DNA of 64,000 bases from positions 15,257,001-15,321,000 of the forward strand of contig OU612066.1 in assembly GCA_914767715.1 (NCBI GenBank), given 5' to 3'. The stretch is from Membranipora membranacea (taxonomy: Eukaryota; Bryozoa; Gymnolaemata; Cheilostomatida; Membraniporidae). The notes under the pieces were generated by a model, which did not search any database, was not told where the DNA came from, and was given only the letters and a program-made list of their open reading frames with translations. The position numbers and the translations under genes are program-made. Below are positions 48,701 through 61,232 of the stretch, one piece after another (within the stretch, counting starts at the first letter, position 1; each line of letters starts with the position of its first letter).

Positions 48701-51700
48701 AATAATAAAAATAGATCAAAGCACAACAATTTGCTCCTTCACATACCTTCATCATGGAACTCATAGCTGAGACACTCTGCCCAAACGATGCCTGACGAGT
48801 TGGTCGGAGATACGTGGGCACTCACACCAAATAGGTGCACACTCCTATCAAATTTGATATCATCTGTAATGTTGAAGCTATTTACATGTCCAACATCTTT
48901 CCATTCCGTAGTCTAAAATATAGGATAAGGAGACAAATTAAAATTTGGGAGATGCTATCTATACCTTGCAACCCACTACAGCTTGCCACAAAAAGAGAAC
49001 TGTTAATTTCTAAAGATAAGCTTTAATGAGCTAGGGAGAAAATAATCCACAACAGATAGCCAATAACACATACATAGATGTTAAATAATACATAACATAA
49101 TACATATTATAATAAATAAAACGAAATATGAAAGTAATAATACACAATACATAACACATAACACATAATATGTAATACATGATACAAAATACATAATACA
49201 TTAACATAATACATAATACATAATACATAAAACATAGTATCATACATAATAATACATACATTCTGTTTACAGACTTGTCTGTCAACGTAGGCCGGGTCCT
49301 TCTCACACCAAAATACAGTGAAGCTGTATAACTGAGGGAACAAAGTCCAGCGTACTTCTATATGACGAGCATGGCGGGCAGCTTTAATATCACACTGTCG
49401 AAACTTTATAACTGCAATAAAAAAGCAAGCTCATAGTTGTAACTGCACACTTCCTACCCATTAATTTATGATATAATAATACATGCATGTGCAGAATTTC
49501 CCCGCATTAGTGTTCGGACAAATAAGTTAAATAAACTTTCCCACCTCATCTTTTATGCCTAGGCCACCATTTAGTTGATGGGTGGCAGAAGTGAATTAAG
49601 CTTTATTTAAAACAACAAACTTTAGGCAATTACAATGTGCGTTATATAGTTACATTGATCTCCATCCGTAATAGCGTAATTAGCTTTCTTATGACAAACA
49701 AAGGGCTAGCAAAAAATAGCCAGTCCCTAGGAGCATTCTAGGTATGTTCACATCATCGACGCTGAAGGCATTTTATTTCGGCTAGCAATTTTGTAAACAG
49801 GGCTATTCTCCAGGCTCTATTATTCATGCTTCTAAGGGACAGCCAATCAGATCAATGTCAGAACAGTCCCTGTGTTGAGTGTTCTAACTGTATACGGTTA
49901 TGTAGCCATTTCTATTCCATAAAAAGAATTTAATTCAGTGATAGTAAAACCAACCGCAAAACAATATAACTCACCAGAATCTGAAGTAGGTATGTAGAAC
50001 CTAGCTTTGGGACCAGCTCCTGCCACAGTACTAGCTAGTAAGCCGTTGAGTTCCCCATCCTCATCTCCCACACAAAATTTTGCAGATGTTTCATAAGGGA
50101 GTGCCTAAAAACAAGAGATCAAGGGTAAGATAGATGTTGACCGCCGGTCGGTTGATTTATGTCAAATATATCGAACATTTTCGCTCATAACCATTGATGA
50201 GAAGAATTTGTTTTCATAAATGGCTGTCGAGTAAAAATAAACCTATACAAGCTCAAATCAAGCCGATGCAAATTGGGATGAGCCTATTTATGATTGCAAA
50301 TGAATTTCTAATAAGTTTTTTTATGTTATAAAGTCTAAGTCTAAAACAAATCAGAATCACGTCAGGTCTGTTCCACCTCCTCAAACGATCATTTTTTTGA
50401 AAAAACTTTATAATCATAACTTTCATTTGATGAGAATGTTTTTCACCTGATGCGATTCTGATTTGTTGTAGAATATAACAAAAGCTTCTTTTTCAAACAA
50501 TATTAGTCAGTTACTAAGAAATTCATCATCATCATCTCATTAATCTTAATGCACTTTAAACTGTTACAGATTTCCATCAAGTTCAACTTTGATTTCCATT
50601 GAGTTTGCCAATTCACAAATGACTGTCAATACCATGTTAGTTTAGTGCCACCAGTCACTTGGTGGTGACCAGGAAAAAGCTCAACCATACTCAATTGCTA
50701 CTAATTACATCAGGCCCGTAGTTCTAGGGGAGGCAGAGGGGCACTGCCTCGCCTAGATAGCTAGATACAGTGGCCTAAAAACACTATAAATGTATAATCC
50801 ATGTCGAAATCAGCTCCTCTGGGATTACCATTTGCTAATTATATGCCTTAACTTGATTGGGAAGCAGCATACAAAACCTCTCCTAGTGATGATTCGCACT
50901 CGCCTCAGACTTTTGTCTCCCCTTTATTTTTTTCTAGACTACGGCCCTGTACATTCAACAGAGACTAAAAATTTACCACTGCTAGTTCTTTGTGAGTTGG
51001 CTGTAACTGCATAATGGTATAATTTGCAATTTTCCCATTGCCGTAACCTGGTTCTTCAGAGAGATGCTGCAAAAACCAATGGAAAATAGTTTATTACTTC
51101 GTAGAAATGGGTGTGATGTGCAATGTGCATTGTCCATTAATTAGCTTGTAGGTTTTATGGTTTTTTTCCTAGAAATGGGTGTGATGTGGGATGGGCATTG
51201 TCCATTAATAAGCTTGTAGGTTTTAACAGCAGAGTTTGCATCTTTACGTGCCTGTGGAGAATAATCAATTCAGTCTAATTTGACAGTTCAATCGAATCTG
51301 GGTAGTTGTGTTGTAACTGTACAATACCGCTCGATTTTTGATGACTACAACATCAATAAGCATCAGACCAAAAACATTATATAAATGATATTATATGGAA
51401 TCTTGTGATTTGACTTCATTTGGCAGCAGAATGCTTGTGCCCTCAGCTGGACGGTGCATTGCTGTATGGTATTGATGCTTTATATAGAATGAAGGGAGCC
51501 GTTGGAAAGACGCTTCAAGCACACTGATCACGTGATATACTATTGCATGTATATTTCGGAATTAACTCACTTAGCTAGAGCACCATTCGAGGGAATTTGG
51601 TGTAGTAACCGACATCAGTTTCATTTATTAGGGGCGGGAACATGTTAGGTACCCTTACTAAATTGACTCTAACGATCAGAGATACGCATGGGAATAGTGT

Positions 51701-54700
51701 AGTCTCGCTGTCAGTGTGAGTTTCAAGGCAAAAAACCGGCTGAGATCAGACAGATAATGTACGGATTATTCATTTTTTATAGACAAAAATAGCTGCTGGC
51801 CGAATCAAAAAACAGTATGTAATTTTGGTACAACAAACCTTCCAATAGAGTCGTACACCTCGGTGGGCCCAAGAGCAGGTTTTCTGTTTACTGTCGAGTA
51901 ACTCAAACCCATAAATGCTAACTTCCGGTGATCTGCTGGGGGCTAGAAAAAAAAATGAACACAATATGTCAGGCAAATAATATGCGTATTCAATGAGGGA
52001 ATACTCTCGGAAATGCCAGTTGAAATATTAATTTAGCGGTCGGTTGAGTTGCAAAGGGTCAACAGAATCCAGGCACTATATTGAGCTGCACTCAATCGTG
52101 TATGGGAAACTTTGTTTATTTTTCCTTGGAATTGTAAATCATACGATGGGCCTGAACAGTGAACATGGTGACTTCATCCTTGGCCCAAAGCCCTGAAGGG
52201 CATGTGAGGCTGGAAATAAATTGTTAATGTCACGATCGATGACTTATTAAGTGATGAGATCACGGCCACTGCCCTGTAAGCATTGTGAATTATTGATGCG
52301 TTGTGTTTTGCGCAATTCAGGAGTTGGGTGAAATTAACCTAGGTTATATACCTTCACTAGATATTACAATTCAGGAGCTGTGTAAAATAAGCCTAGGTTA
52401 TATGCCCACACTATAGTACAGTTATTAATTTCCCTCATTGGTAAAATAAGAATAGCCAATCAGGAAGTACTTACTGGCCTGTGAGGTCCTGAAGATTTTT
52501 AACTCTGCCTCACTCCAAATTGAAGGTATATCTGTGCCATTAAGCTGTACCCTGACGGCAAAGTTATATTCTGTGTCAGGTAGTAGTCCCGTTATATTGA
52601 CCCATGACGAGTTTGCTTTCGTAACAAAAAAATGTCTCACCTCATCCTCGCCCTGTAAACATTCAAAATAAATCGTTAAGTTATTAGGCTCAATAATCCT
52701 GGATAACCTGTTAACTAGGACTATATTACAGGATTCGAATCAACCGCATATCATTCGAGTTCTGACAACTCAAGCTGAGTAGATATGTGTGGATCTGAGG
52801 CGAGGCTTGCGTTAGCTTGATTTACATATGTTGATCTGAGGCTTGAGTTAGCTTAACTTACTTGGGTGGTTCTGAGGCTTGAGTTAGCTTTACTCACCCT
52901 GGCACGCTTGGATACGACAGCTATTTCATATCTCAAGCCATGTATGGATGTACTATAATGGTACACGTAGCCATAGTTCTGGTGCTCCTCATGTAGGCTC
53001 ACATTTAGTGCTATGCTTTCAGATGTGACTTTGATAACATCGCTGACTGCAGGCTGCTTCAGTGATACTATAAAAAAACAGATAATTATGCCAATAGAGC
53101 GAATCTTGTGCTGAGAGCACCAATTTGCTCGCAACGTATTAAAAGATGCAATGATTTGCTCTCCCTAAAATCAGTACATGGCTCACAGGACAGGATTTGT
53201 AAACCCTAAACTGATAGGACCAAAAATTCAAACGCTTTGGAAAACAGAGAGTTCCAGTTGTATTTTTTCTACTTTATTTTATTATACAGCGTATGTTCAC
53301 TATTACCATGCTCAACTTGAACTCAATTGAGTCTTTGTCACTGGATTATTACCTCTAAGATGGAACTAGCCTCTCAACAACGCTTGAGTCTTCATGTTTC
53401 AAGTACACCACACACATAAGAGATATCATTACCTATGTCTTATATCATCACATCCCCCATTTCCTCAAAGACTCGCATGGCAAATGTTGAAAAATCACAC
53501 ATGGCCATCTCGGTGTTTGAAGAGTTTTTTTTTTGTAAGGCATTGGGAAAATCACTGATATATAAAAATAATATATAGTAAGGCAATTTTGCAGCTACAA
53601 AAAGAAGAAAACATCTGCACCTTTAGTGAGACCAGTCAATTTGTTTACTTACACACTTTGCCATCAAGTTTCAGGTCTATCGAGGCATTGCCTCTTCTGT
53701 ATGGACCTTCTCCAAAGACGTTGAACACGTATTCATGGTTAATGAATATGAAGCCGTTTATCATACAGTTCACATAATCAAATCCATCAAATCCTGTGGA
53801 TACGTCCAGATTTGAGCACGCGATATTTACACATTTCGTGTTGTCACACTGGCGGTTACTCCTAAAAAAATATGACAAAAGTTGAACTACCAGTCACCTG
53901 CTATAATCTTGTAAATGACAAACTGTATGTGACCACTGTCCACTGCATAGGCCTTTCAGACACCGTGAATGCATGGCAAGATCATGGAACACATACATGC
54001 ATCGCTATCTCCAATGAGTACTTTTCTATCTTTGGTATCGCCAACCAACACCAAGACATGCAGCTTGTCTTGGTAATGGTTTAGTGGAGTGCATTGCAGT
54101 GGATCGCTTTAGTGCATTGCTTTACCACTCTACTGCATTGTTTTAGTGAAGCGGTAAACAAAGATTATACGCATGACCTTTACCTTGACATGAACCATAT
54201 ACAATGTAGATAAAATTGAAAAGAAAACTCACTTCAACGAGAATGTGACATCCCAGTTGACCAGCTCCGCCTTTCTCGAGTTGGTGATGAACGTGCAATT
54301 AATGAATTGAAATTTATGAGATACACATATAGTCTCCACAACGGCAGGATTTTTTTCTGAAAATCACAGGAACATTTATTATTCACATGCTCAAGTGATA
54401 GATGAAATTTGTTGCACAGCTATTGCACATACAATCGAAAAAATATGATTCGCGCCTACCTACACCATGTACTTACCTCTTTGTTATTTACTTTCGCACT
54501 GTAGCCTGGGACAGCCCCTTGGGCTTGATGCACACTTGGACTTAGGAAGCCAGGTTTTATTGTGTCCAGCTATCAAGCGGTGAAAAGGAGTTTTGATATA
54601 ATGTAAGAATGCAGGTGCTTTAGCTCTTAAAACTACAGTTGGAAAGTTCAAACCAGGCGTCCAACATAGCCCTGTGCGGCTCATTAAGTTACCAAACAGA

Positions 54701-57700
54701 AATTGCAGTTCTGTCACATCCAGTTTTTCGGCCATTAAGTGATTATCATCCCAACTCAAATTCATTCTCTCGATAATTTACCATTGTACAGCTGAAAAAA
54801 ATTGTACACAACTTGTCCCCTATATCTCTCTTCCCATATAATCATATAATATTCATATGGTCCTCAAACTAATACAGCATAATTGACAGTTCAATCCTCA
54901 ATTAAAGACAGTCGAACAAAAAGCAATGACCCAATGCCAATATTTTCCGAACATGATTTACAAACTTAAAAGCTAGCACAGTTAAATATGATGTCACAAA
55001 TTTGAATGACATGGAGGACAAAATTTATAAAATTAGTCAAACATATATATGGGTACCAGCGATGCTAGATGGGGTAGATAGTTAGGCCAATACATGATGG
55101 AATTCAATAAAGTGCAGACAGGGTATTGGGACATGGCCGCCAGCTGGTGGTGATGCAAGCTAGTCTAAAGCATTGTATGTTTTGAACTTTTCTTAGCCCG
55201 TGGCTTCTGTTGTAAACAGCAAACCAATGAAAATCAAGGGTCGAAAAATTAAAACATATGCAAAGGCTGATTGACTATCTTGCCAAAGGTTTAAGGATTG
55301 TGGCAACCTGAAAAGTGTGTTAATCATAGAATTTACTTATCAAGACCTTGTAGTAGATCTATTTTGAAGTGCAATATGTGCGGAAGATCAAGGGGACACT
55401 CAAAACCGCCGGGCCGGAGAGGGTGCAATATTTCATAATCAAGCATGACCACAATCCTCAGCCCGAAAACCTAAACCAAAAACCACAAACCCTCCCCATC
55501 CTCAAAATACTTGATCTTTGATGTTTTTAAAACTAATCTTGAGGTTTTGGTATTGGTGATGAGGATGCTATGGAACTGATGTCAGGCGAGGCGATAAAGC
55601 TCCAAAGAGCAGACACTAACAAAAGGAAGGTGTCAGCTACAAAGCTCCTTTCTCAACGCCTACTTTAAGTGTAGCTCTTCAAAGCGGCCATAGATGGTAA
55701 AAGCAAAGATAGACAGATTTTGTATGATAAGCTATAATATAATGAAATCTACAGCAAAGGCCTAAAACTGGATACATTGCCCGTAAGATGTAATATTTTG
55801 TATTTTGATAACATGCAAAATTTTACCAAAGTTACCGGCAGTTGGGCTATCAGAGATGTCTGTCGTCAATGGAACATGACATAAGAATGGAGTTATGCAT
55901 ACAATGATGAACGATAGTACTCCACAAACCGCGATGTGTCCAGACTGGCATAATCATAAGCACATGTAGTGGCAACAATCATCATAAAAGGTAGAGGTGG
56001 ATCAACATACCGTTTTGTAATTTAAAGTAAGTGGAGGTAAACAAAAAGATGGCGCAAACATTTTAGGAGTATGATTTAGAGTATGGTTAGGTTTTGCAGT
56101 GCTGATGGATGGAATCTGATCTTGGATGAGCATGTCGTATTAGGGTTGGCTTCTGATAAACAAGAGCATTGGGGGTCCTTCCTCCGAAACATCTATTTGT
56201 AGGAAATTTAGCTATCGATGAAACGGTAAAAAGAGCCACATCTTCCTTTTACAAACACGTTCATTATATAGTTATAACATGATGACAAGATACAAGTGTC
56301 CAAACTCAATATGGCGGCTTCATAATCGGCAGCTAAAGAGTTTACCTAATGTTTTGTAACATCAAGGTCAGCAGCATGCAAACAATATCAAACGCACAAA
56401 TATGTATCCACATATATATATACATCCCTTATCGGCATTTGTAAACTTACTAGTATACATTGCTACCAGAAATTAAATGCAGAAATAAGTATATTTTATC
56501 TTTGTCTGAAATTTACCGAGTCCAATATCGTTTACCAGAAGTAGGCTACCAATGGATTTAGAATTTGACAACAGACACAAACTGTACTAAGAAAATTGAA
56601 ATGGTCTAGGCTAGGTGCTGTCTATACCAAGGTATCAGTTCTAGAGACTTGATGTCTAAAATTTAGTGGCGCATGGTGGTATGGGGACTGATACTTTGGC
56701 GCCGTTCTGCAGGCCTATCTCGGTCAGACCTTTACGTTGTCAATGCATGACGTGAGGAACAACCACATGAAATTGTGGGTAAACTAATAGCTAAATTAAA
56801 GTATATCAAGTGATAAAAGCATGAAAAGAATAAAAGACATGAGTGCTAGGAGCTACCGATATACATAATATGTATTGCACTGCTGGGATTGTTGGGCAAT
56901 CAAGATTATGTAAAATGATAAATAACCTTGATTGCCAATCAAATCCAAATAAATCTTCTTACGAGAGGTGGATACTCTTGCCAAAGACTACCTTACTGGT
57001 TCCTGTCATTCTCCAAATGACCCCAGTGTGTGACAGTACGGCAGGTCATACTATTATCAACCCTGAGAGGTACAGCCTAGAACAAGTTTGTTCTCTCCAC
57101 CACCAGAGAGGGAACAAACTTGTTCTAGTACAGCCAGTGGCCCAGTGTAACCAAATGTTATTTTAATGGTCCACTAAAGTAGGACAAAATTAGATCTTGA
57201 TTCATTTAGTCATAGCAAATATTATTACGATATAAATGACTTACCTTTATCAATAACTCTAAGTTTAAGTAAGTCATCACCGCATTCATATCTACCGCTG
57301 TCATCGAACTGTAGGTCCCTGATGGTCACACCGACATGCGTTACATTCTCCCAAAGTTTTATCCTAAAACACACAAAAAAAACATTCATGAATATATGAA
57401 GAACCATTATGATCATCACCTAACCTTGTCACGCGGCCATGGTTTTTGGGTTTTTTGGTTTTGGGAAGTCAAAAACCGTGGCCGCGTGACAAGGCCAATA
57501 ATCACCTGTTCAACATTGTGCAAAAAGGATCTACAGTTGACTAATTAATTTGATTATTCTATAGATCGCCTTGGTTTCTTCACAACAAATTTAATGGACC
57601 AGATAGAATTTATTATAGAAGTTTATTAGTCTTGATTCCTGTCTAGCCATTTCAGTGTACAAGTCCCATATGCCAATTCCCAACCTTGTCTGTCATGATT

Positions 57701-60476
57701 GTCTCTGATAAGGTAGGTGAAACCTTGACATCAAATACTCTACGAGATCCTTTCCAGGAGAGGTATACACCCGAGGGTGCTGGGGGCTGGAACAATCAAC
57801 AATGAAAGCTCCCCCAGTGGGACTCGAACCCACAACTCCTGCAGCACTAATCGCCTGGCAGTGAATAGCAAGCGCGCTAACTGATTGCACCATCTCACCA
57901 TCCCCAAAAAAGAATGGGTCGATGGCGCTAATTAGATAGCCCGCTATTCACTACTCGGAGTTGTGTTCTCTCATCCCACAGCACATTCCAATCCACCATT
58001 GCCACCCTATGAAACACAGCGTACGTGTTAGGGTTATTGGCCTTACATGGCCCATTGCTGGGACCCCTTGTAGTAGGTTTAGCTGTCTTTCCAGCTTGTC
58101 AGCATGTCTTTCCATGCTGTCACATGTCTTTCCATGAGTCAGTCAGTAGACAAGTACACAGGAGAGGTATACACCCGAGGGTGCTGGGGGCTGGAACAAT
58201 CAACAATGAAAGCTCCCCCAGTGGGACTCGAACCCACAACTCCTGCGGCACTTATCGCCTGGCAGTGAATAGCAAGCGCGCTAAACGATTGCGCCATCTC
58301 ACCATCCCCATCCCCCATAGCCTACTACCCTCGATGATAGCTAGAGTTTTTTTGCTAGTGGGTAGGCGACTTAAAGTTAGCTAGAAGTAGCACCAACTTT
58401 AGCTGGCTAAGCTGGAGTTTATAATAGTTCATGAGATTGAGTAATTGATGGCTAGTTAATAATTTAGCGCTTTTCAAGCAAGTGATATAATGCAAACTTT
58501 TCCTCTGGGGAACATTTTACCCCTCTATGGTTTTTAGGCTACTCATTATAGCCTCTGTCCATATAGTAAGCCGGCTTTTAACCAGAATAAGCTGAATATA
58601 GCACTTTTTCAAAAATATACAAGTGGTCGGCGGAAAGACAAGGATGAAATTCTCCTGATATGTAACTGAGAAGACACTAGAGATTTGACCAGCCCCATGC
58701 ACCCAAAGTGTATAAATCTTAGGTATGCAATTCTTTTCGACCTTGGCATTGGCACTTATTTATAATTGGAATCCTTCTATGTCTCGGGAAAAATTTGTAT
58801 CACCTATGTCAGAAACAAGGGTGGGACATTACCTATCTCCATCAGACTCTGTTATTAGTTCGGCTCCAGTTTCATTTCCTGTTGTAATTATCCCCTTTTT
58901 GATGCCTTCGACTCGGTCCGACGGCATTCTTTTATCATAGACAACTGATATTTCACCGCCCAACACGGCTATCCATCCCATGAAAGTACCATAACTGGAG
59001 TGGGCGTCCGTGTATGTTTTGAAATCAGCTCCGACCACAAATAATTGGTTGAATTGCCCCGGTGAGAAGGAGCCGACAGTCGTTGTGTAGTCTGTCAAAT
59101 TTAGCTCTGGGATATTTAGAGATCCTGTTTCATTAGCAAATAAACTCTGCTCCGCATCTACAAAGTTGGAAAGGGACACGATTATCTTCTAGACTACAAT
59201 TCTAAAGCTGTAGCTACACATGCCGTTTTTCCATAGGATTGGGGCACTTTAGATGGGCTACGGCTTGGTCAAGGTGCTACACAGCCCTAATCATAGCTAG
59301 GACTATTCCTTTTAGTAGCCAGACCTTAAGCAGCACACAATTATCTTCTATACTAGGACTTTTCCTCTATAATAGGGTTATCAGCAGCACACAGTGCTTT
59401 CAAAAATGACTAGAAAAAAATATCATTGTATTTGTTTGGCGCCCTAGTAATTGGTTACGAGACGTCAAAGAGTCTTGAGATTTCCCATAGGACATGAAAT
59501 GCCTAAAAATAAGCCTATAAATGGTAATGAGTGACAGAATGTTTTATTGAGTAGGTGGTGCTGCAACTACAATTCAACTTGAATCACTGAGGATAAAGGA
59601 TACAGCCACAATTTAGATTTACGATGATAACTTATATGTGGGTTCCAATTTATTCAAGACAAGATCAATTAAGTCACCAAATTTGATATATGAAATAATA
59701 CACTGTTTCCTAGTTCCAACTGTCCACATCAAAATGAAGCCATGTAGTGATTGAGTTAGCAAACACTCTTTCTAGGCATTTGCAGCAGCTATTCCCTTAT
59801 CAACATTTTGAATCCCTGATGGTCTATAGATCAAGCATGATCCAATTTGCCTGCATTGAGGGTTTGAGCAGCCAGCAAAAGGCGCCTCACCAGTCAATAG
59901 ACTGACTGGACTGCTGGCAACTTGGATCAAACTTGTTCTAGATAGTCTACAATTGGCATAATAAGGACAAATTACATTTTAGGTATATCCGATCTTTGTT
60001 ATAATAGCCCTCTATTTCTATAATGTTACGTCGATTGACCCACTTTGCCAAGAATGATGGGTGCAGAGGGGGGTTGTTTTGTTGTCAACCACTTATAAAA
60101 GAGGCCAATGTGAGCTTCAAATGTGAACGTAGGTAATGGTGCTTAAAAATAGCATCATTTACTGCATCATGACTCTTTTCAAATGTCATTTCCCGAAACT
60201 AAAGAATTAGTATCATATATCATATTGTAACAACATATAGCTATAGAACTTCTCAATTAGAACTTTTAACCTGCAAGCATGCAATTTTCATATCCTTGCC
60301 TGTTAAGTGCATGACACTTGGGTCATGCACTTTACAGGCAAAGATATAAAAAACAACAGAGGGAAGACAGCAACATCATGCATAACATTACTATAGTACT
60401 GACCTCCAGTTTGCACAGAAATAAACGTTAACAGCGTTGTAACAGTCAGTCTGTAAAGTTCTACAGTAGCCACCAT
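42703..60476 (-). CDS. gp130-like class I cytokine receptor (Ig, CHR, 3 FN3, TM, Tyr-rich tail)
   Basis: Cell-surface receptor expected to signal through JAK/STAT (family inference). Exons 5' to 3': 60404-60476, 58833-59157, 57245-57363, 54233-54356, 53653-53861, 52898-53067, 52475-52652, 51839-51942, 50977-51066, 49975-50104, 49260-49411, 48747-48912, 45818-45970, 45200-45349, 44679-44766, 43971-44145, 42703-43665; 3369 nt, 1122 aa, all phases consistent. Signal peptide 1-23; Ig domain 24-172 (DDSGRYECG); cytokine-receptor D1 173-283 (CVSHKFQFINCTF) and D2 284-399 with PSIWS at 383-387 in place of WSXWS; three FN3 domains 400-714 aligning with gp130 D4-D6 (GNGKIANYT, VFWCEKDP, RYAFWVESLAGGG); TM about 719-736; box1-like ILKHPTLVAPVEL; tail with 17 tyrosines, one YGSM (p85-type) and no YxxQ STAT3 motif. 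Domeless-type is an alternative label. Product identity strong, ligand unknown. Confidence 0.88.
43862..43916. mobile_element. Family A hairpin (MITE-like), diverged
   Basis: Ends tagccttgaca and tgacaaggctaa are inverted; arms are diverged. Lies in the last receptor intron. Confidence 0.6.
45061..45110. mobile_element. Family A partial arm
   Basis: The left arm gctttgtcacgcggctactt is present; the right arm is missing or decayed. Lies in receptor intron 14. Confidence 0.45.
45723..45817 (-). other. Intron-retention coding extension with hydrophobic C-terminus
   Basis: Reading through the donor of receptor exon 13 stays open for 31 codons. It adds a polar spacer then YALAAVIFILLLPLIFTDVC and a stop. 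This resembles a GPI signal or a tail-less membrane anchor. Confidence 0.4.
46045..46207. mobile_element. MITE-like hairpin with about 80-bp arms
   Basis: The left arm (gtctgcgataa... aaggggcggagcttagacca) is the near-perfect inverse of the right arm (tggtttaagctccgcccctt ... gtcgcagac), with a short centre around gagttaactc. Confidence 0.8.
46582..47360. mobile_element. Giant foldback element: about 375-bp inverted arms plus nested terminal palindrome
   Basis: The centre is the palindrome gttgccctttaaagggcaac at 46977/46978. Arms run out to about 46605 and 47360 and match over nearly all their length with scattered changes. The left end is itself a palindrome with 23-bp arms (gtttgaaaccttggttgccc and its inverse). 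No transposase coding seen. Confidence 0.85.
47789..48428. mobile_element. Non-autonomous element with about 50-bp terminal inverted repeats
   Basis: The left end (aaagctgcatttacattgtc... ttgaacaacac) is mirrored by the right end (gtgttgttcaa... gacaatgtaaacgcagctta). Subterminal 'accgacaaatct' repeats are also present. Internal sequence is non-coding and includes the GATT minisatellite. Confidence 0.75.
48140..48258. repeat. GATT/GATAGT minisatellite
   Basis: Repeated gattgatagtaat and gattgatag units in irregular order. Confidence 0.85.
49080..49260. repeat. ACATAAT simple-sequence tract abutting receptor exon 11
   Basis: Degenerate array of acataat/acata units that runs directly into the exon 11 donor (GTATGT on the minus strand), so the splice site is the first unit of the array. 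Confidence 0.85.
57421..57500. mobile_element. Family A hairpin (MITE-like), best-preserved copy
   Basis: Perfect arms ccttgtcacgcggcca and tggccgcgtgacaagg (with one mismatch next to the core) around a purine/pyrimidine-rich centre of gggtttttt type. Lies in receptor intron 2. Confidence 0.8.
57757..57905 (-). repeat. tRNA-derived SINE, recent copy
   Basis: Minus strand: tgagatggtgcaatcagtta, gcgcgcttgctattcactgc, B box gggttcgagtccc, and a unique tail (cagcaccctcgggtgtatac). Nearly identical to 58158-58310. Confidence 0.8.
58158..58310 (-). repeat. tRNA-derived SINE, recent copy
   Basis: Second near-identical copy in the same receptor intron, about 400 bp away and in the same orientation. 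Confidence 0.8.
60288..60347. repeat. Hairpin close to the receptor exon 1 donor
   Basis: atccttgcctgttaagtgca and tgcactttacaggcaaagat are inverted, with a tgacacttgggtca centre. Lies about 57 bp inside intron 1 of the receptor gene. Confidence 0.7.
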
Positions 60477-61170
60477 TCTTCTTGTTGATATATCTAGCTA
60501 AAGCAATCAGATCGAATGTCTGCTACTCATATCTCCCTGCTGTAATAAAGTAGTTGGTTTTATCAGTTTTCCTGCTAGAGTACACAGTTTTATAGTGAGT
60601 CACCAGATCATGCCGCTCATTAAATGTTTGATAATTAATTTTATGCAAAATATCTATTTCTAGATTGGGATGATGTGATTCAATACCAGTAGTGCATAGA
60701 AGTTGAGGAAATAAATATTGATGAGAATCGCTCCACCCAACCAGCCACCAGTGTTGTAGGCCCGGAGCCTAAGATCTTGTGTCAATTTTCATAGTATTTG
60801 AACGGGAAATTCAAATTGGCACTGGTCGGTTATGTGCATTAATTTGACCTCACATAACACAAAAAAATTCCACGCGATAAATGGCAGCTCGAATTTTTCG
60901 TATGCAGTTGCTCTTCACAATTTAAATATTTGAAGCAATATTTTTCATGAGGGCAAAGCTAGAGGTCTCCGATTCTAAGTCACCATGCACACTTTTGAAA
61001 GAAAGGGTTGATATGATGGCATTACTAATACAAAGGGTTCATTGCGTTCCTAACAAATTCCAAACAAAGTTGTTAAAAAAAATAAGAATCTTATTATTCT
61101 TCATAGTTGGCCTATAGAAATTATTGTCAAAAAGATCTGGCCATATCCATTGAAAAAGCTATCTCAGGAG

Positions 61171-61232
61171 GTTAGTCTTGTCATGCCGCATAATGGTGTT
61201 TTCTCCAACCAGTGTGCCGTGTGACAAGGCCT
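61171..61232. mobile_element. Family A hairpin (MITE-like)
   Basis: Arms cttgtcatgccgca / tgccgtgtgacaagg. Lies upstream of the receptor gene. Confidence 0.65.

Larger units (their letters stand above)
45971..48746. other. Receptor intron 12, packed with inverted-repeat elements
   Basis: This 2.8-kb intron is among the longer ones in the gene. It holds three separate foldback structures (46045-46207, 46582-47360, 47789-48428) and a GATT/GATA-type minisatellite, with no exon. Confidence 0.7.

Noticed and set aside
49031-49343. Tyr/Cys-rich ORFs on the minus strand
   Set aside because: They are translations of the ACATAAT simple repeat plus part of receptor exon 11.
54484-54765. 93-aa minus-strand ORF within receptor intron 3
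   Set aside because: Exons 3 and 4 of the receptor join in phase without it; parts resemble sequence repeated near 26290 and 59820, so likely repeat-derived.
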